NCBI RefSeq assembly: GCF_016545825.1
Contig: NC_052616.1
Span: forward strand, 6,200,001-6,264,000
Direction: 5' to 3'
DNA length: 64,000 nucleotides
DNA from: Eucalyptus grandis
Lineage: Eukaryota > Streptophyta > Magnoliopsida > Myrtales > Myrtaceae
Shown here one piece after another: positions 1-9,719 of the stretch (its first letter is position 1; the number at the start of each line of letters is the position of its first letter). Made by a program: the position numbers and the translations under genes. The notes under the pieces are model-generated. The model was not told where the DNA came from and did no database searches. It saw nothing but the letters and a program-made list of their open reading frames with translations.

Positions 1-64
1 ATCACGTTTCGACATCGGTGAGTTCATTCCATTTTGACTAAGTTGCGCCTCCTTCTTCTTCTGC

Positions 65-200
65 GGTTAGAGTACGAGGATTGGCTTGCGTTACAGAGCA
101 GATCTCAACGGTATGAAGAATGAAGAAAGAAAAGGTACTCGAAAGTTTGAGGAAGAGGTGCACTTTACCCGGGGCGCACCACAACAAGGGGGGATGGGAA
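65..200 (+). pseudogene. FMO-1: last-exon remnant of an FMO GS-OX-like gene
   Basis: This is the decayed last exon (exon 7) of a flavin-containing monooxygenase whose other exons lie before the window or are lost. It aligns by eye with exon 7 of FMO-4 (15787-15975): both encode an opening like EYxDWLALQS and share the same preceding pyrimidine-rich intron end. The splice acceptor is altered (GGTTAG where intact copies have ACAG), and the reading frame is lost after the conserved start of the exon. The same damaged version recurs at about 5746-5890, so this is the end of a duplicated unit and not an independent gene. Function is not expected. Confidence 0.75.
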
Positions 201-424
201 AATGATGTGGTTGTGTTTCCTTAGTAATTAAGGGTGTCCATAGTAGACTATCCACATAAGGGAATATTGGATTGGAGATGACTGCAAAAGCCATAAAAAA
301 AAAAAAACAACAAAAAAATAGAAGCTCAGGGGTTTGCGAGATATTTGATCCTCAGATGGATCTTATGGCGTGATGGAATCAACGATCACGATCGCAAGTC
401 GTCACAGCTCCTTCACCGGGGAAA

Positions 425-495
425 TGCACCAGCCGGAAATCGAACCCGGGTCTGTGTCGTGGCAGGGTACTATTCTACCACTAGACCACTGGTGC
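425..495 (-). pseudogene. tRNA-Gly(GCC) copy 1, probably a pseudogene
   Basis: The 71-nt reverse complement matches tRNA-Gly with anticodon GCC: it has the A box, the CTGCCAC anticodon loop and the GGTTCGA B box. Against the intact copies at 6103-6173 and 39729-39799 it carries changes in the 3' side of the anticodon stem, which break pairing, and one in the T stem (GGAAAT instead of GGGAAT). It lies about 225 nt after the FMO-1 remnant on the opposite strand. It could still bind TFIIIC because the promoter boxes are kept, but a mature tRNA is unlikely. Confidence 0.75.
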
Positions 496-2199
496 TTGAT
501 GCTTAGTACTTAGCTGCTTTATTAATTTATTCGTAACTTTTTAAATTTCCATTCTTGCATCATTTATGCCGCTTTGTTGCTGATGCTTGCTACTTGCTTT
601 ATATAATGTCGAATGGAACTTGCTAAAAAAAATGGAAAAATATCCGGACGCCCCTTTGAAATTAAGTTGGGAGAAGCTTTGTTTATCGCAGCAGAATTAA
701 AGGGACGATGGGGCAGTCAAAAATTTCACACGTGCTTATTTCATGTGGGCGTAAATTAAAGCTTATAAACCCAAACATTAAAAGCAGTACGAAGCACTGG
801 TTCACTTAAAGATTCTGAGACCTTGACATCCCAACGAGTCAAAAGCAAATTAGGAATTACCCATCTCTACCATTATTTATGAAGTTAGAAGTGCATATGA
901 ACAAATCAAAACCACCGCAATCAAAAGAAAAATAAATCAGCCCCCAAAAAGGAAACTAATGTACCTGAAACACCCCCGCGTTAGATTTAATGTTTTCTTT
1001 TTTCCCGATTCGCACTTTTTTTTTTCGAAAGAAAATTGTATTCATTAGTTAAAAGGATACAAAAATATATAATATTTATAGCAAAATAAATCAAAAAAAG
1101 CAAAAATACTGAAAGCAAAACCAAATCCAACAAACAAGAAAGATTAACGGAGCATCGGCAAAGTTCAGCATACACTCATTCCACAAGAACAAATCTATCA
1201 AACAAAATAAGTAGCCAATCATTAGATCTCGTGTCTTTGTCAGTGATGAGCACACGTCATAAATTTCTTCTCCAATTTTTACAACATTGCCACTTGACAT
1301 TGTGAGCCTAAGTTCGGCTTCCTCTACATTATCGTCATATGGAAACAACCAAAATAAGTCAAGTAAATACAAATCTAACATGTGGATGAGCAAATCTTCA
1401 TAATTCAACAAGATACCAAAACTCCTACAATTATCATTGAAGCTGAAGGCAGGTAACTTATACATGAACAAAGTAAATGGTCATTGAATCATTAAAAGCA
1501 TATTTATTAAATTCCTAGAATTAGATTAGGAGAATATAGTACCAGATTCTAGAACTAGATTGATAAAGTTCAAACTCTCAAATCGAAAACTAGACCAAGA
1601 GAATAGAGTGCCCAAATCTAAATCAAGAGAGAAGAAAGAGCAAGAAAAAGCAATGAAACGCAAACAAAATCAATAAAAAAGAGGGAAGGGAGGGTGAGAC
1701 TAACTCATTCTCTCCGTATCACTAGGTAGACAGTTAGATTCCACTTATTTTGCAAAAAATATTTTTCAAAGGATTAAATTTCTTCATTTTTCAACATTCT
1801 CATTATCTAAAAAATGAGTTAATAGAAAACTTGTACTTAAATGTAAAAAAAAATGATTTCTTTTTTAACAAATTGGAAATCATGTTTCAAACTATGACTA
1901 GAAATCAACCCTTGGACGACTTCCGGGCCTTTAGCAATGAACTAGAATTTAGAGGCTAGGGCTGGATCAAGCAGTGTCCATCAAGATCCACCAAGGTGAA
2001 GCTCAAATCCAAAGATATTGGGTCTAGTTTGGAATTTTTGATATCAAAAAAAAAAAAAATCAAAATAAATGTACGACAATGTGTATAATTTAAGATTTTT
2101 TGTGGCTTCTTGCCCTAGCAGCAAGCCTAAAAAGCAAACAAACACAATGCTTCTTCTTCTCGGGCAACTCAAGTTGGTCTTTTCTTACACGCAACATTA
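496..2199. other. Duplicated spacer of unit 1
   Basis: Apart from the retro-insert at 1011-1480 I see no gene here. Around 1740-1960 a stretch with AAAAATATTTTTC-type ends and a central GAAAATCATGTTTC-like motif matches 7420-7640 and, more distantly, 12660-12840. It looks like an old MITE common to the first three units. Confidence 0.5.
1011..1480 (-). repeat. Poly(A)-tailed retro-insert, copy 1, with an unassigned 126-codon frame
   Basis: A run of T at 1016-1025 followed by TCGAAAGAAAATTGTATTC resembles the 3' end of a plant LINE or a LINE-mobilised transcript in minus orientation. Behind it a 126-codon minus-strand frame (1471-1091) encodes a central stretch with VEEAELRLTMSSGNVVKIGE. I do not recognise it as any protein family, and it may be chance or a piece of a host transcript. 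The matching region in unit 2 (6701-7150) keeps a 62-codon part of the frame. The left end is set by the T tract; the right end is approximate. Confidence 0.4.
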
Positions 2200-3135
2200 G
2201 GGTACTTTTGTAACCATTCCAATTTCGAAAACAATTTTTGATCAGAAATTATTCTTTTTTATTCTATTCCCAAGAACAATTTCTAAGCATTTTAAGACGT
2301 TTGGTAATTATCTAAAATTTCTATTCTTGGAATATAATTGCATTTGGTACGGTTCTAAGAGTTTCTAATCTAAATAATATTCCTTTAATTTTTAAATAAC
2401 TTTTTTTCTCTCTTTTTTTCTTCTTTTCTTTTCTTTCTCTTCTTCTTCAAGCTTGCCTGGTCGATGGCCTCGGGATGATTGGCAACCAGCCAAATAAGGG
2501 CCAGTGACCTCGCTAGAGCTTTGCTAACCCTTGATGAGGCCGTGCCTTGTCAATCAAGCCTTGCCAATAGCTGGGAGAGGCTCGGCCAAGCCTTCGTTGG
2601 GCGAGGAGCCTCGTCTAGAGTTGGCGAGGCCAAACTTGCCCAACCACTAGCGGGACTTGAGGTCGACCTCATAATGGCCCGACGAGGTTTAGCCCCACCG
2701 ATGGCCGAGGGAGGTTCGAGCCTCGCCTCGCTAGGCGAGGCTTGCCGGTTGCCAGGGAAGGCTTAGGCAAGGCCGAGCCTTGTCGGTGGCTAGGCGAGCC
2801 TCCAGTGAGCTTGCCAAATCTTGTCGAACCTCGCCCAACTAGTCGTCGGCAACTAGCAGTGGTGGACGGTGGCAGTGGCAAAAGAAGAAGAGAGAAGGAA
2901 GAAGAAAATAAGAAAATAAAAGAGAAAAATGAAAATTGGGTTGGCTTGATTTTAGAATTGTTCCAAAGAACAAAAATGTAACTCTTTTTATTCCTTAATT
3001 CTATTCCAAATTTATTCCTAGGAACGAATTTGTTTTAGAGAATAAAAAATTTACCAAACGGATTTCTATTTCAAATCTATTCCCGAAAACAAAAAATAGA
3101 ATCAAATACTATTTGGTAGGTTATCAAACGCGCCC
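2200..3135. mobile_element. PIF/Harbinger-like MITE, copy 1, with GC-rich core
   Basis: The ends are imperfect inverted repeats: GGGTACTTTTGTAACC on the left and the reverse complement of GGTTATCAAACGCGCCC on the right. Both sides are flanked by TTA (2197-2199 and 3136-3138), the 3-bp target duplication typical of Tourist/PIF-Harbinger elements. Inside, a polypyrimidine arm (about 2401-2450) and a polypurine arm (about 2880-2940) surround a GC-rich core (about 2451-2879). There is no transposase. The open frames across the core are low-complexity Ala/Gly/Arg products and not genes. Confidence 0.75.
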
Positions 3136-3334
3136 TTAGTTTATCTGAACATCCATTCATTCATCTCAAGGCTTATCCAATTATTAGATGGATCGAAGAG
3201 ATTGCCTAGCGCCGAAAAACTCTCTTGCCAACATAGATTTGTCGCAATTCATTTGGTATTTTTTCGCACAAGAGAAAGTGTCGCTTCCATAATTCCCTTC
3301 TCTCACCAAGATTGCGATCGTGGACAAAACCCCC

Positions 3335-5890
3335 ATGGCTGCCTTAATGATTCCCCACCACATGGCAATCATTGGCGCCAACTGCTGACCTCATAGCTGC
3401 CCGTGAGCTCCGCCACAAGGGCCACAGGGTTGTCGTCTTCGAGCACAAGTCTCGCATTAGCGGCACCTGGGTCTACACACCCGCAATCAAGACTAACCCA
3501 CTTAGGATTGACCAGGCCCGGGCCGTGGTCCACTCGAGCCTCTACAAGTCCCTGCGCACAAATCTACCTGGTGAGGTGATGGGGTTCAGCAACTACCTAT
3601 TCCTATCGAGGGTGGACAGGTTGGCCGACTTGAGTAGGTATCCGAGCCACGAGGAGGTGTTGGCATACTTGGAGGATTTGGTGACAGAGTTTCGGCTTGA
3701 AGAAATGGTGAGGTTTTTTTTTTTTTTGGGTCGAAAAAAAAGGATTTTATTTATATAATAACTGAGAAGCCAGACCCACTGCGTGGGGCATCGGTACGTA
3801 GCAAGGCCCAGAGGCCTAGAGGTGGAGAAGACATCTAGTTAAGTGGAAGCGAATTTTTCCTCTGCTCACGCGCAGCCCAATCTGCAACAACATTGGAGGA
3901 CCATTGACAGAGAAGCAGGCCCACTAGCAGCAATTCTTGAAGAAGTCCCTTACATTCCGTCCAAGGCGCACGTGCTTCCCAATGAAGCTCTTCATTGTAC
4001 TTGAAGGAGTTCACGAGACTTCGGCAATCAGTCTCCACCAAAACCACGCCTAGCTTCTTCTATTTTATGTGCTTCAAAGCTTCAAGTACAGCTAGGGTTT
4101 CCAGCTGAAAACTCGACGCTGCCCGAACAAATTTGGTGAAACTGTCCACAAGGCAACCGGAGGAGTCCCGTTCGATGCAGGCAACCGCTCCTTCCGTCAA
4201 CCTCTCATAGATCGACCCATCAACGTTGATTTTCAAAGTACCTGCTGCCAGAGCTTCCCATGTTTGAGGTATCTCAATTTCCTCTGTTTTTGCTAGTTTT
4301 CCTGCTTGAAGATGCATAAAGTCTCATTTTTCATAGCTATCTTGCTAAAATCGGGCCAAATCTACCACTTTGCAGGTGTCCAGCTTAATACCCTGAAAGA
4401 TATAGTTGTTTATCTCCTTCTAGACTTGCCATAGAGTGTTTGAAATCAATTCCAATGATGGTAGGTGTGTGTCCTTCCTTATAAATCGCGCCAGCCACTC
4501 ATCGATCGTGTAACCTCCTGTGCATTTACTTGTAGGTTGATTTCCGGATGGCTCCATACCCGTACAGTCCAAGGGCAAAGAAGGTGGATATGTTCAGCCG
4601 TTTCCATGCTTTCTTGGCAAAGGTCATATAGCGGATCAGGTAAAATCTTTCTTTTCCATAAATTCTCCTCAGATGGGATAGCGTTTTGACAAACATTCCA
4701 GATAAAATCTTCACTTTAGGGCTGGTCTGCATTTCCATAGAGCATTCCATAGTTCTCTCGGTGTCTAGTAGGAAGATGAGGGGTGTTCCATTGCAATATT
4801 GGCCGTCGCTCAGTCTCTTAGAATGTTATAGCCATTTTTTTTATTGTAAAAGACACATCCTTAGTTCCTGTCCATATCAGTTCATCATTTGCTAGTTGAC
4901 GGTTGATTGGAATTGCAAGGATCTCCTGAGTGGTCTGTTCATCAAAGAGGTTGTTTAACAATGTTTCATTTCATTGTTCTGCTTCAAAATTTATTAACTC
5001 AGAAACTTATTGTGGATCATTCATGTATGATGACCCTCCAATTAGTCATCTCTTTAGCCATTTATTTGTTTTGATGTTGACATTTTGACCATTTCCAATC
5101 GACCATCTCACTGAATCCGCTATGGCCCCCCTTCCTTGAACCAAACTTTACTAACCCCATGAAGGCTTAGTACCTTTATCAGCATGCCAAAAATTCTTTC
5201 AGCATGTTAAAGCCCTTTTAATAATTTACGCAAAAAAACATCCGGATTCTTTACCAACCTCCAAGCTTGTTTACCTAGGAGGGCCTTGTTTACAATAAGT
5301 AGGTCTCTAAAACCCATTCCTCCCCTATCTTTCCTTAATTTCATGCTTTCCTATTTCTTCCAATGCAGACCAGCTTTTGTTTCATTATTTTTCCACAAGA
5401 AATTAGCTATTTTCTTCTCTATAGCCTTATAAACGAATACTGGGATTTTGAAAACTAACATGGCATATTGAGGTAACGGAGGAGGAGATGATGGAAGATG
5501 TAATAAATTTGTACTTTAAACTCGAAGCTATGGGTGTATCAAAGCGATATGCTCTTAACTTAGCCAACTCATAGGAAAGCATTGTTGACATACATGGAGA
5601 AATTTTCAACTTTCAACAGCTCGCTTTTGACGGTTCTCAACGATCGTTTATTGGGACAGTTTATTGGGATAGTTGTGGAAGAATCATGTTTCAACATTAG
5701 TAAGTTCATTCCATTTTGGCTAAGTTGCTCTTTCTTCTTCTTCTACGGTTAGAGTACAAGGATTGGCTTGCGTTACAGAGCAGATATCAACCGTATGAAG
5801 AACGGAGGAAGAAAAGGTACCTGAAAGTTTGAGGAAGAGGTGCACTTTACGCGGGGCGCACCACAACGAGGGGGGATGGGAAAAATATTG
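3335..5890 (+). pseudogene. FMO-2: FMO GS-OX-like pseudogene interrupted by a LINE fragment
   Basis: Exon 1 starts at 3335 and is recognisable to 3714 (TWVYTPA, SLYKSLRTNLP, PSHEEVLAYLEDL), where it breaks into a T-rich tract. Exons 2-5 are absent. Exon 6 reappears at about 5478-5575 (EEEMMEDV is visible) with its donor GT changed to GA, and a damaged exon 7 lies at about 5746-5890. The dinucleotide FAD-binding loop GAGAAG is destroyed by a short deletion that puts a TGA in frame, and the same deletion occurs in FMO-3. Between the two halves lies a minus-strand LINE 3' fragment. The gene cannot make a working enzyme. Confidence 0.85.
3715..5447 (-). mobile_element. 5'-truncated LINE (L1-type) fragment
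   Basis: A T tract at about 3713-3726 is the poly(A) tail in minus orientation. Reading away from it on the minus strand, two out-of-register frames (4047-3835 and 4317-4060) encode an RNase H-like domain of the plant LINE type: KINVDGSIYE, LETLAVLEAL, VETDCRSLV and NVVADWAAR. Further upstream (about 4400-5440) the translation shows the reverse-transcriptase zinc region and RT tail, for example [20 protein letters not shown], broken by stops. The RT core, ORF1 and 5' end are missing. I see no clear target-site duplication. Because FMO-2 exons 2-5 are absent, the event included a deletion. Confidence 0.8.
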
Positions 5891-6102
5891 TGGTTGTGTT
5901 TCCTTAGTAATTAAGGGTGTCCATAGTAGACTATCCACATAAGGGAATATTGGATTGGGAGATGACTGCAAAAGCCATAAAAAAAACAAACAACAAAATA
6001 GAAGCTCAGGGGTTTGCGAGATATTCGATCCTACGATGGATCATATGGCGTGATGGAATCAACGATCACTATCGCAAGTCGTCACAGCTCCTCACCGGGA
6101 AA

Positions 6103-6173
6103 TGCACCAGCCGGGAATCGAACCCGGGTCTGTACCGTGGCAGGGTACTATTCTACCACTAGACCACTGGTGC
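6103..6173 (-). tRNA. tRNA-Gly(GCC), copy 2, full consensus
   Basis: The 71-nt minus-strand sequence folds as a standard tRNA-Gly. The acceptor GCACCAG pairs with CTGGTGC, the anticodon loop is CTGCCAC (anticodon GCC), and the T arm is CCGGG-TTCGATT-CCCGG. A box and B box are intact, so transcription by RNA polymerase III is plausible. It decodes GGC/GGU codons. It lies about 210 nt beyond the last exon of FMO-2, on the opposite strand. There is no intron, and CCA is not encoded, as usual for nuclear tRNA genes. Confidence 0.93.
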
Positions 6174-7886
6174 TTGATGCTTATCACTGAGCTGCTCTAT
6201 TAATTTAACGGTAATTTTTAAAATTTCCATTCTCGCATCATTTACGCCGCCTGTTGCTAATGCTTTGCTGCTTGCTTAATATAATTTCGAATGGAACTTT
6301 GATAAAAAAAAAAATAAGGAAAAATATCCGGACGCCCCTTTGAATTAAGTTGGGAGAAGCTTTGTTTCTCGCGGCAGAATTAAAAGGGACGATGGGGCTG
6401 TCAAAAATTTTACACATGTTTTTTTTCATGCGGGTGTAAATTAAAGCTTATAAACCCAAACATTAAAAGCAATACGAAGCACTGGTTCACCTAAAGATTC
6501 TGAGACCTCAACACCCCAACGAGTCAAATACAAATTAGGAATTACCCATCTCTACCATTATTTATGAAGTTAGAAGTGCATATGAACAAATCAAAACCAA
6601 CACAATCAAAAGAAAAATAAATCAGCCCCCAAAAAGGAAAATAATGTACCAGAAACATCCCCGCATTAGATTTAATGTTTTCATTTTTCTCAATTTGCAC
6701 TTTTTTTAGAAAGAAAATTGTATTCATTACTTAAAGGGATACAGAAGTACATAATCTTAAAAGCAAAACAAATCAAAACAAAGCAGAAATACTGAAAAGC
6801 AAAACCAAATCTAACAAACAAGGAAGATTAACGGAGCACTGGCAAAATTAAGCATACACTCATTTCACAAGAATGAATCTATTAAACAAAATCGACAGCC
6901 GATTACTAGATATCGTGTCTTTGTCAGTGATGAGCACACGCCAAAAATTTCTTCCCCAATGTTTACAACGTTACCACTTGGCGTTGTGAGCCTAAGTTCA
7001 GCTTCCTCTACACCATCGTCATATGGAAACAACCAAAATAAGTTAAGAAACACAGATTTAACATGTGAAGAAGCAAAACTTCATAATTCAATGAAATACC
7101 AAAACTCCTACAATTATCACTGAAGCTGAAGGGGATAACTTATACATGAACAAAGTAAAGGGTCACTGAATCTCTAAAAGCATATTTATTAAATTCCTAG
7201 AATTAGATTAGGAGAAGATAGTACCAGAATCTAGAACTAGATTAATAGAGTTCAAATTCTAAAATCGAAAACTAGACCGAGAGAATAGAGTGCCCAAATC
7301 TAAATTATGAGAGAAGGAAAAGCAAGAAAAAGCAATAAAACGCAAACAAAATCAACAAAAAAGAGGGAAGGGAGGGTGAGACTAACTCATTCTCTCCATA
7401 TCACTAGGTAGACATTTGAATTCCACTTATTTCGTGAAAAATATTTTTTAAAGAATTAAATTTCTTCATTTTGAACTTTCTCATTATCTAAAAAAATGAG
7501 TCAATAGAAAACTTGTACTTAAATTTAAAAAGGAATGATTTCCTTTTTAACAAATTGGAAATCATGTTTCAAACTATGACTAGAAGTCAACCCTTGGACT
7601 ACTTCTGGGCCTTTAGGAATGAACTCGAATTTAGAGGTTAGGGCTAGATCCATCGGTATCCATCAAGATCCACCAAGGTGAAGCTCAAATCCAAAGATAT
7701 TGGATCTAGTTGGGAATTTTTGATATCGCAAAAAAAAAAAAAAAAAACTCAAAATAAATGTACAACAATGTGTATAATTTAAGATTTTTGTGGCTTCTAG
7801 CCTAGTAGCAAGCCTAAAAAGCAAACAAACACAATGCTTCTTCTTCCCAGGCAATTCAAGTCGGTCTTTTCTTACACGCATCATTA
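6174..7886. other. Duplicated spacer of unit 2
   Basis: Counterpart of 496-2199. It holds the retro-insert copy at 6700-7150 and the MITE-like stretch at about 7420-7640. I see no gene or further RNA gene. Confidence 0.5.
6700..7150 (-). repeat. Poly(A)-tailed retro-insert, copy 2
   Basis: This is the duplicate of the insert at 1011-1480. Its T tract lies at 6701-6707 and is followed by AGAAAGAAAATTGTATTC. A shorter minus-strand frame of 62 codons (7053-6865) keeps the VEEAELRLTTPSGNVVNIGE stretch, with substitutions and an earlier stop. The decay differs between copies, so I infer no selection on the frame. Confidence 0.4.
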
Positions 7887-9505
7887 TGGTGCGTTTAGTA
7901 ACCATTCTATTTTCAGAAACAATTTTTTTATCAGAAATGATTCTTTTTTATTCTATTCTCAATAATAATTTCTAAGCATTTTAAGGCGTTTGGCAACTAT
8001 CCAAATTTCTACTCTCGAAATAGAATTGTATTTAGTACGATTCTTAGAATTTCTAATCTAAACAATTTTCCTTTAATTTTTAAATAATTTTTTTCTTCTT
8101 CTTTTCTTTTCTTTTTCTTTTCTTTCTCTTCTTCTTCAAGCTTCAGCTGGTCGATGGCCTCAACATGACTGGTAATCGGCCAAATAAGGGCCGGTGACCT
8201 CGCTAGAGCGTCATCGACCCTCGACGAGGTCGTGCCTTGCCAGCAGCTGGGAGAGGCTTGGTCGAGCCTTCGTTAGGCGAGGAGCCTCATCTAGATTTGG
8301 CGATGCCAAACTTGCCCAACCACCGGCGGGGCTTAAGGCCGACCTCTTGGTGGCCCGGCGAGGTTTAGCCTATGTAGCACCGACACGGACACGTGACACG
8401 TGACACGACACGACACGACACGTCGACACGTCATTTCTTAAAAATAGAAAATTTCGACACGTTCCGACACGATATATATTAGATATATTTTTATATATAA
8501 ACACATAAATAAATAATAATAAAAATAGCCTAGAATTAATTTACACAAAAAATATTAAATAATATCATTCATTATTTTAGTTTGTTACAATAATACACAA
8601 AACTTAGAGGAAAAAAACATTGTTTAAAGAAACATGCTGAAATGATATTTTTAAATTTATTTATTTATCATATATAGCATTTTTTTATTACTTCTTTCAG
8701 AGTAAAAGACTTTTAAAAAAAATAAAACTGAAAAAAAATTGACCCCGTGTGTGTATATTTATAGCAATTTTATTACTTCTTTTATTACTTCTTTTGTGTA
8801 TATTTATATTTTGACACCTCAAGTATTATAAATTTTTAAAATTGACCCCGTGCGTGTCGGAATCGCGTGTCGGAATTCTGGACTCACGTGTCGGAGCGTG
8901 TCGGAAAGAGTTGACCACGTGTCGGATTTTTCGACACTCGTTGACCGCGTGTCGGGACGTGTCGGAGGGTGTCGGACACGTGTCGGAGTGTCGGACACGA
9001 CACGAAGGCTTCCGGAGAGTGTCCGTGCTACATAGGGTTTAGCCCCACCAATGGCCGAGGGAGGTCCGAGCCTCGCCTAGCTAAGCGAGGCTTGTCAGTT
9101 GTCGGTTGCCGAGGAAGGCCCAAGCGAGGCCGAGCCTTGTCGGTGGCTAAGCAAACCTCCAGTGAGCTTGCTAAATCTCCTCGAGACCTTGCCTAACTGG
9201 TCGTCAGCAACCAACGATGGTGGACAATGGCAACGGTGAAAGAAGAAGAGAGAAGGAAGAAGAACAAGAAGAAAAGAAGAAAAGAAAAGAGAAAAAAAGA
9301 AATTTGGGTTGGCTTGATTTTAGAATTGTTCCGGAGAACAAAAATGTAACTCTTTTTTATTCCTTAATTCTATTCCTAATTTATTCCTGGGAACAAATTT
9401 GTTTCAGAAAATAAAAAATTTATCAAATGGATTTCTATTCCAAATCTATTTCCGAAAACAAAATAATAGAATCAAATACTATTTAGCAGATTGTCAAACG
9501 TGCCC
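7887..9505. mobile_element. PIF/Harbinger-like MITE, copy 2, carrying a nested MITE
   Basis: This is the same element as 2200-3135, flanked by TTA at 7884-7886 and 9506-9508. Its left end has mutated to TGGTGCGTTTAGTAACC; the right end reads GTCAAACGTGCCC. The polypyrimidine arm is at about 8086-8138 and the polypurine arm at about 9238-9303. It is longer than copy 1 because a 665-bp TIR element has entered its GC-rich core at 8371-9035. The matching positions upstream of FMO-4 (about 13763) and FMO-6 (about 35380) read as empty sites. Confidence 0.75.
8371..9035. mobile_element. Mutator-like MITE with GACACG/GTGTCGG subterminal arrays
   Basis: The element begins TATGTAGCAC and ends GTGCTACATA(G). 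It is flanked by a perfect 9-bp duplication GGTTTAGCC (8362-8370 and 9036-9044), the length expected for Mutator-like elements. Unit 1 shows the unoccupied site. Just inside the left end are repeated GACACG motifs (about 8380-8432); the right flank carries about ten GTGTCGG motifs (about 8854-8996) in the opposite sense, many joined as ACGTGTCGG. The middle is AT-rich and non-coding. An 8-bp duplication (hAT-like) is possible if the element is taken to start one base earlier. Confidence 0.8.
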
Positions 9506-9719
9506 TTAGTTTCTCATAACATCCATTCATTCATCTCAAGGATAAAAATAGTAATTCTTATCCAATTATTAGTCGGATCGAAGAGATTGCCTAGCCGCTG
9601 AAAAACTCTCTTGCCAACATAGATTTGTCGCAATTCATTTGTTATTTTTTCGCGCACGAGAAAGTGTCGCCTCCATAATTCCCTTCACTCGCCAAGATTG
9701 CAGTAATGGACGAAACCCC

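Larger units (their letters stand above)
1..5690. repeat. Segmental tandem duplication unit 1 (paired with about 5691-11450)
   Basis: This block and the next share one order of parts: FMO exon 7 remnant, tRNA-Gly, a poly(A)-tailed retro-insert, a GC-rich MITE, and the start of the next FMO copy. The offset is steady: tRNA 425 to 6103 (5678 nt) and MITE start 2200 to 7887 (5687 nt). The extra length later in unit 2 comes from a 665-bp MITE plus its site duplication. By eye the spacers differ by scattered substitutions and small indels only, so the duplication looks fairly recent. Confidence 0.85.

Noticed and set aside
2479..2981. Open frames in the GC-rich part at 2.5-3.0 kb
   Set aside because: They lie in a MITE core that is repeated at 8.1-9.2 kb with the frames not conserved; compositional bias explains them.
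8842..9042. GTGTCGG repeats as a possible CRISPR-like or satellite array
   Set aside because: Spacing is irregular, there are no unique spacers of fixed length, and the array lies inside a TIR element with a 9-bp duplication in plant DNA.
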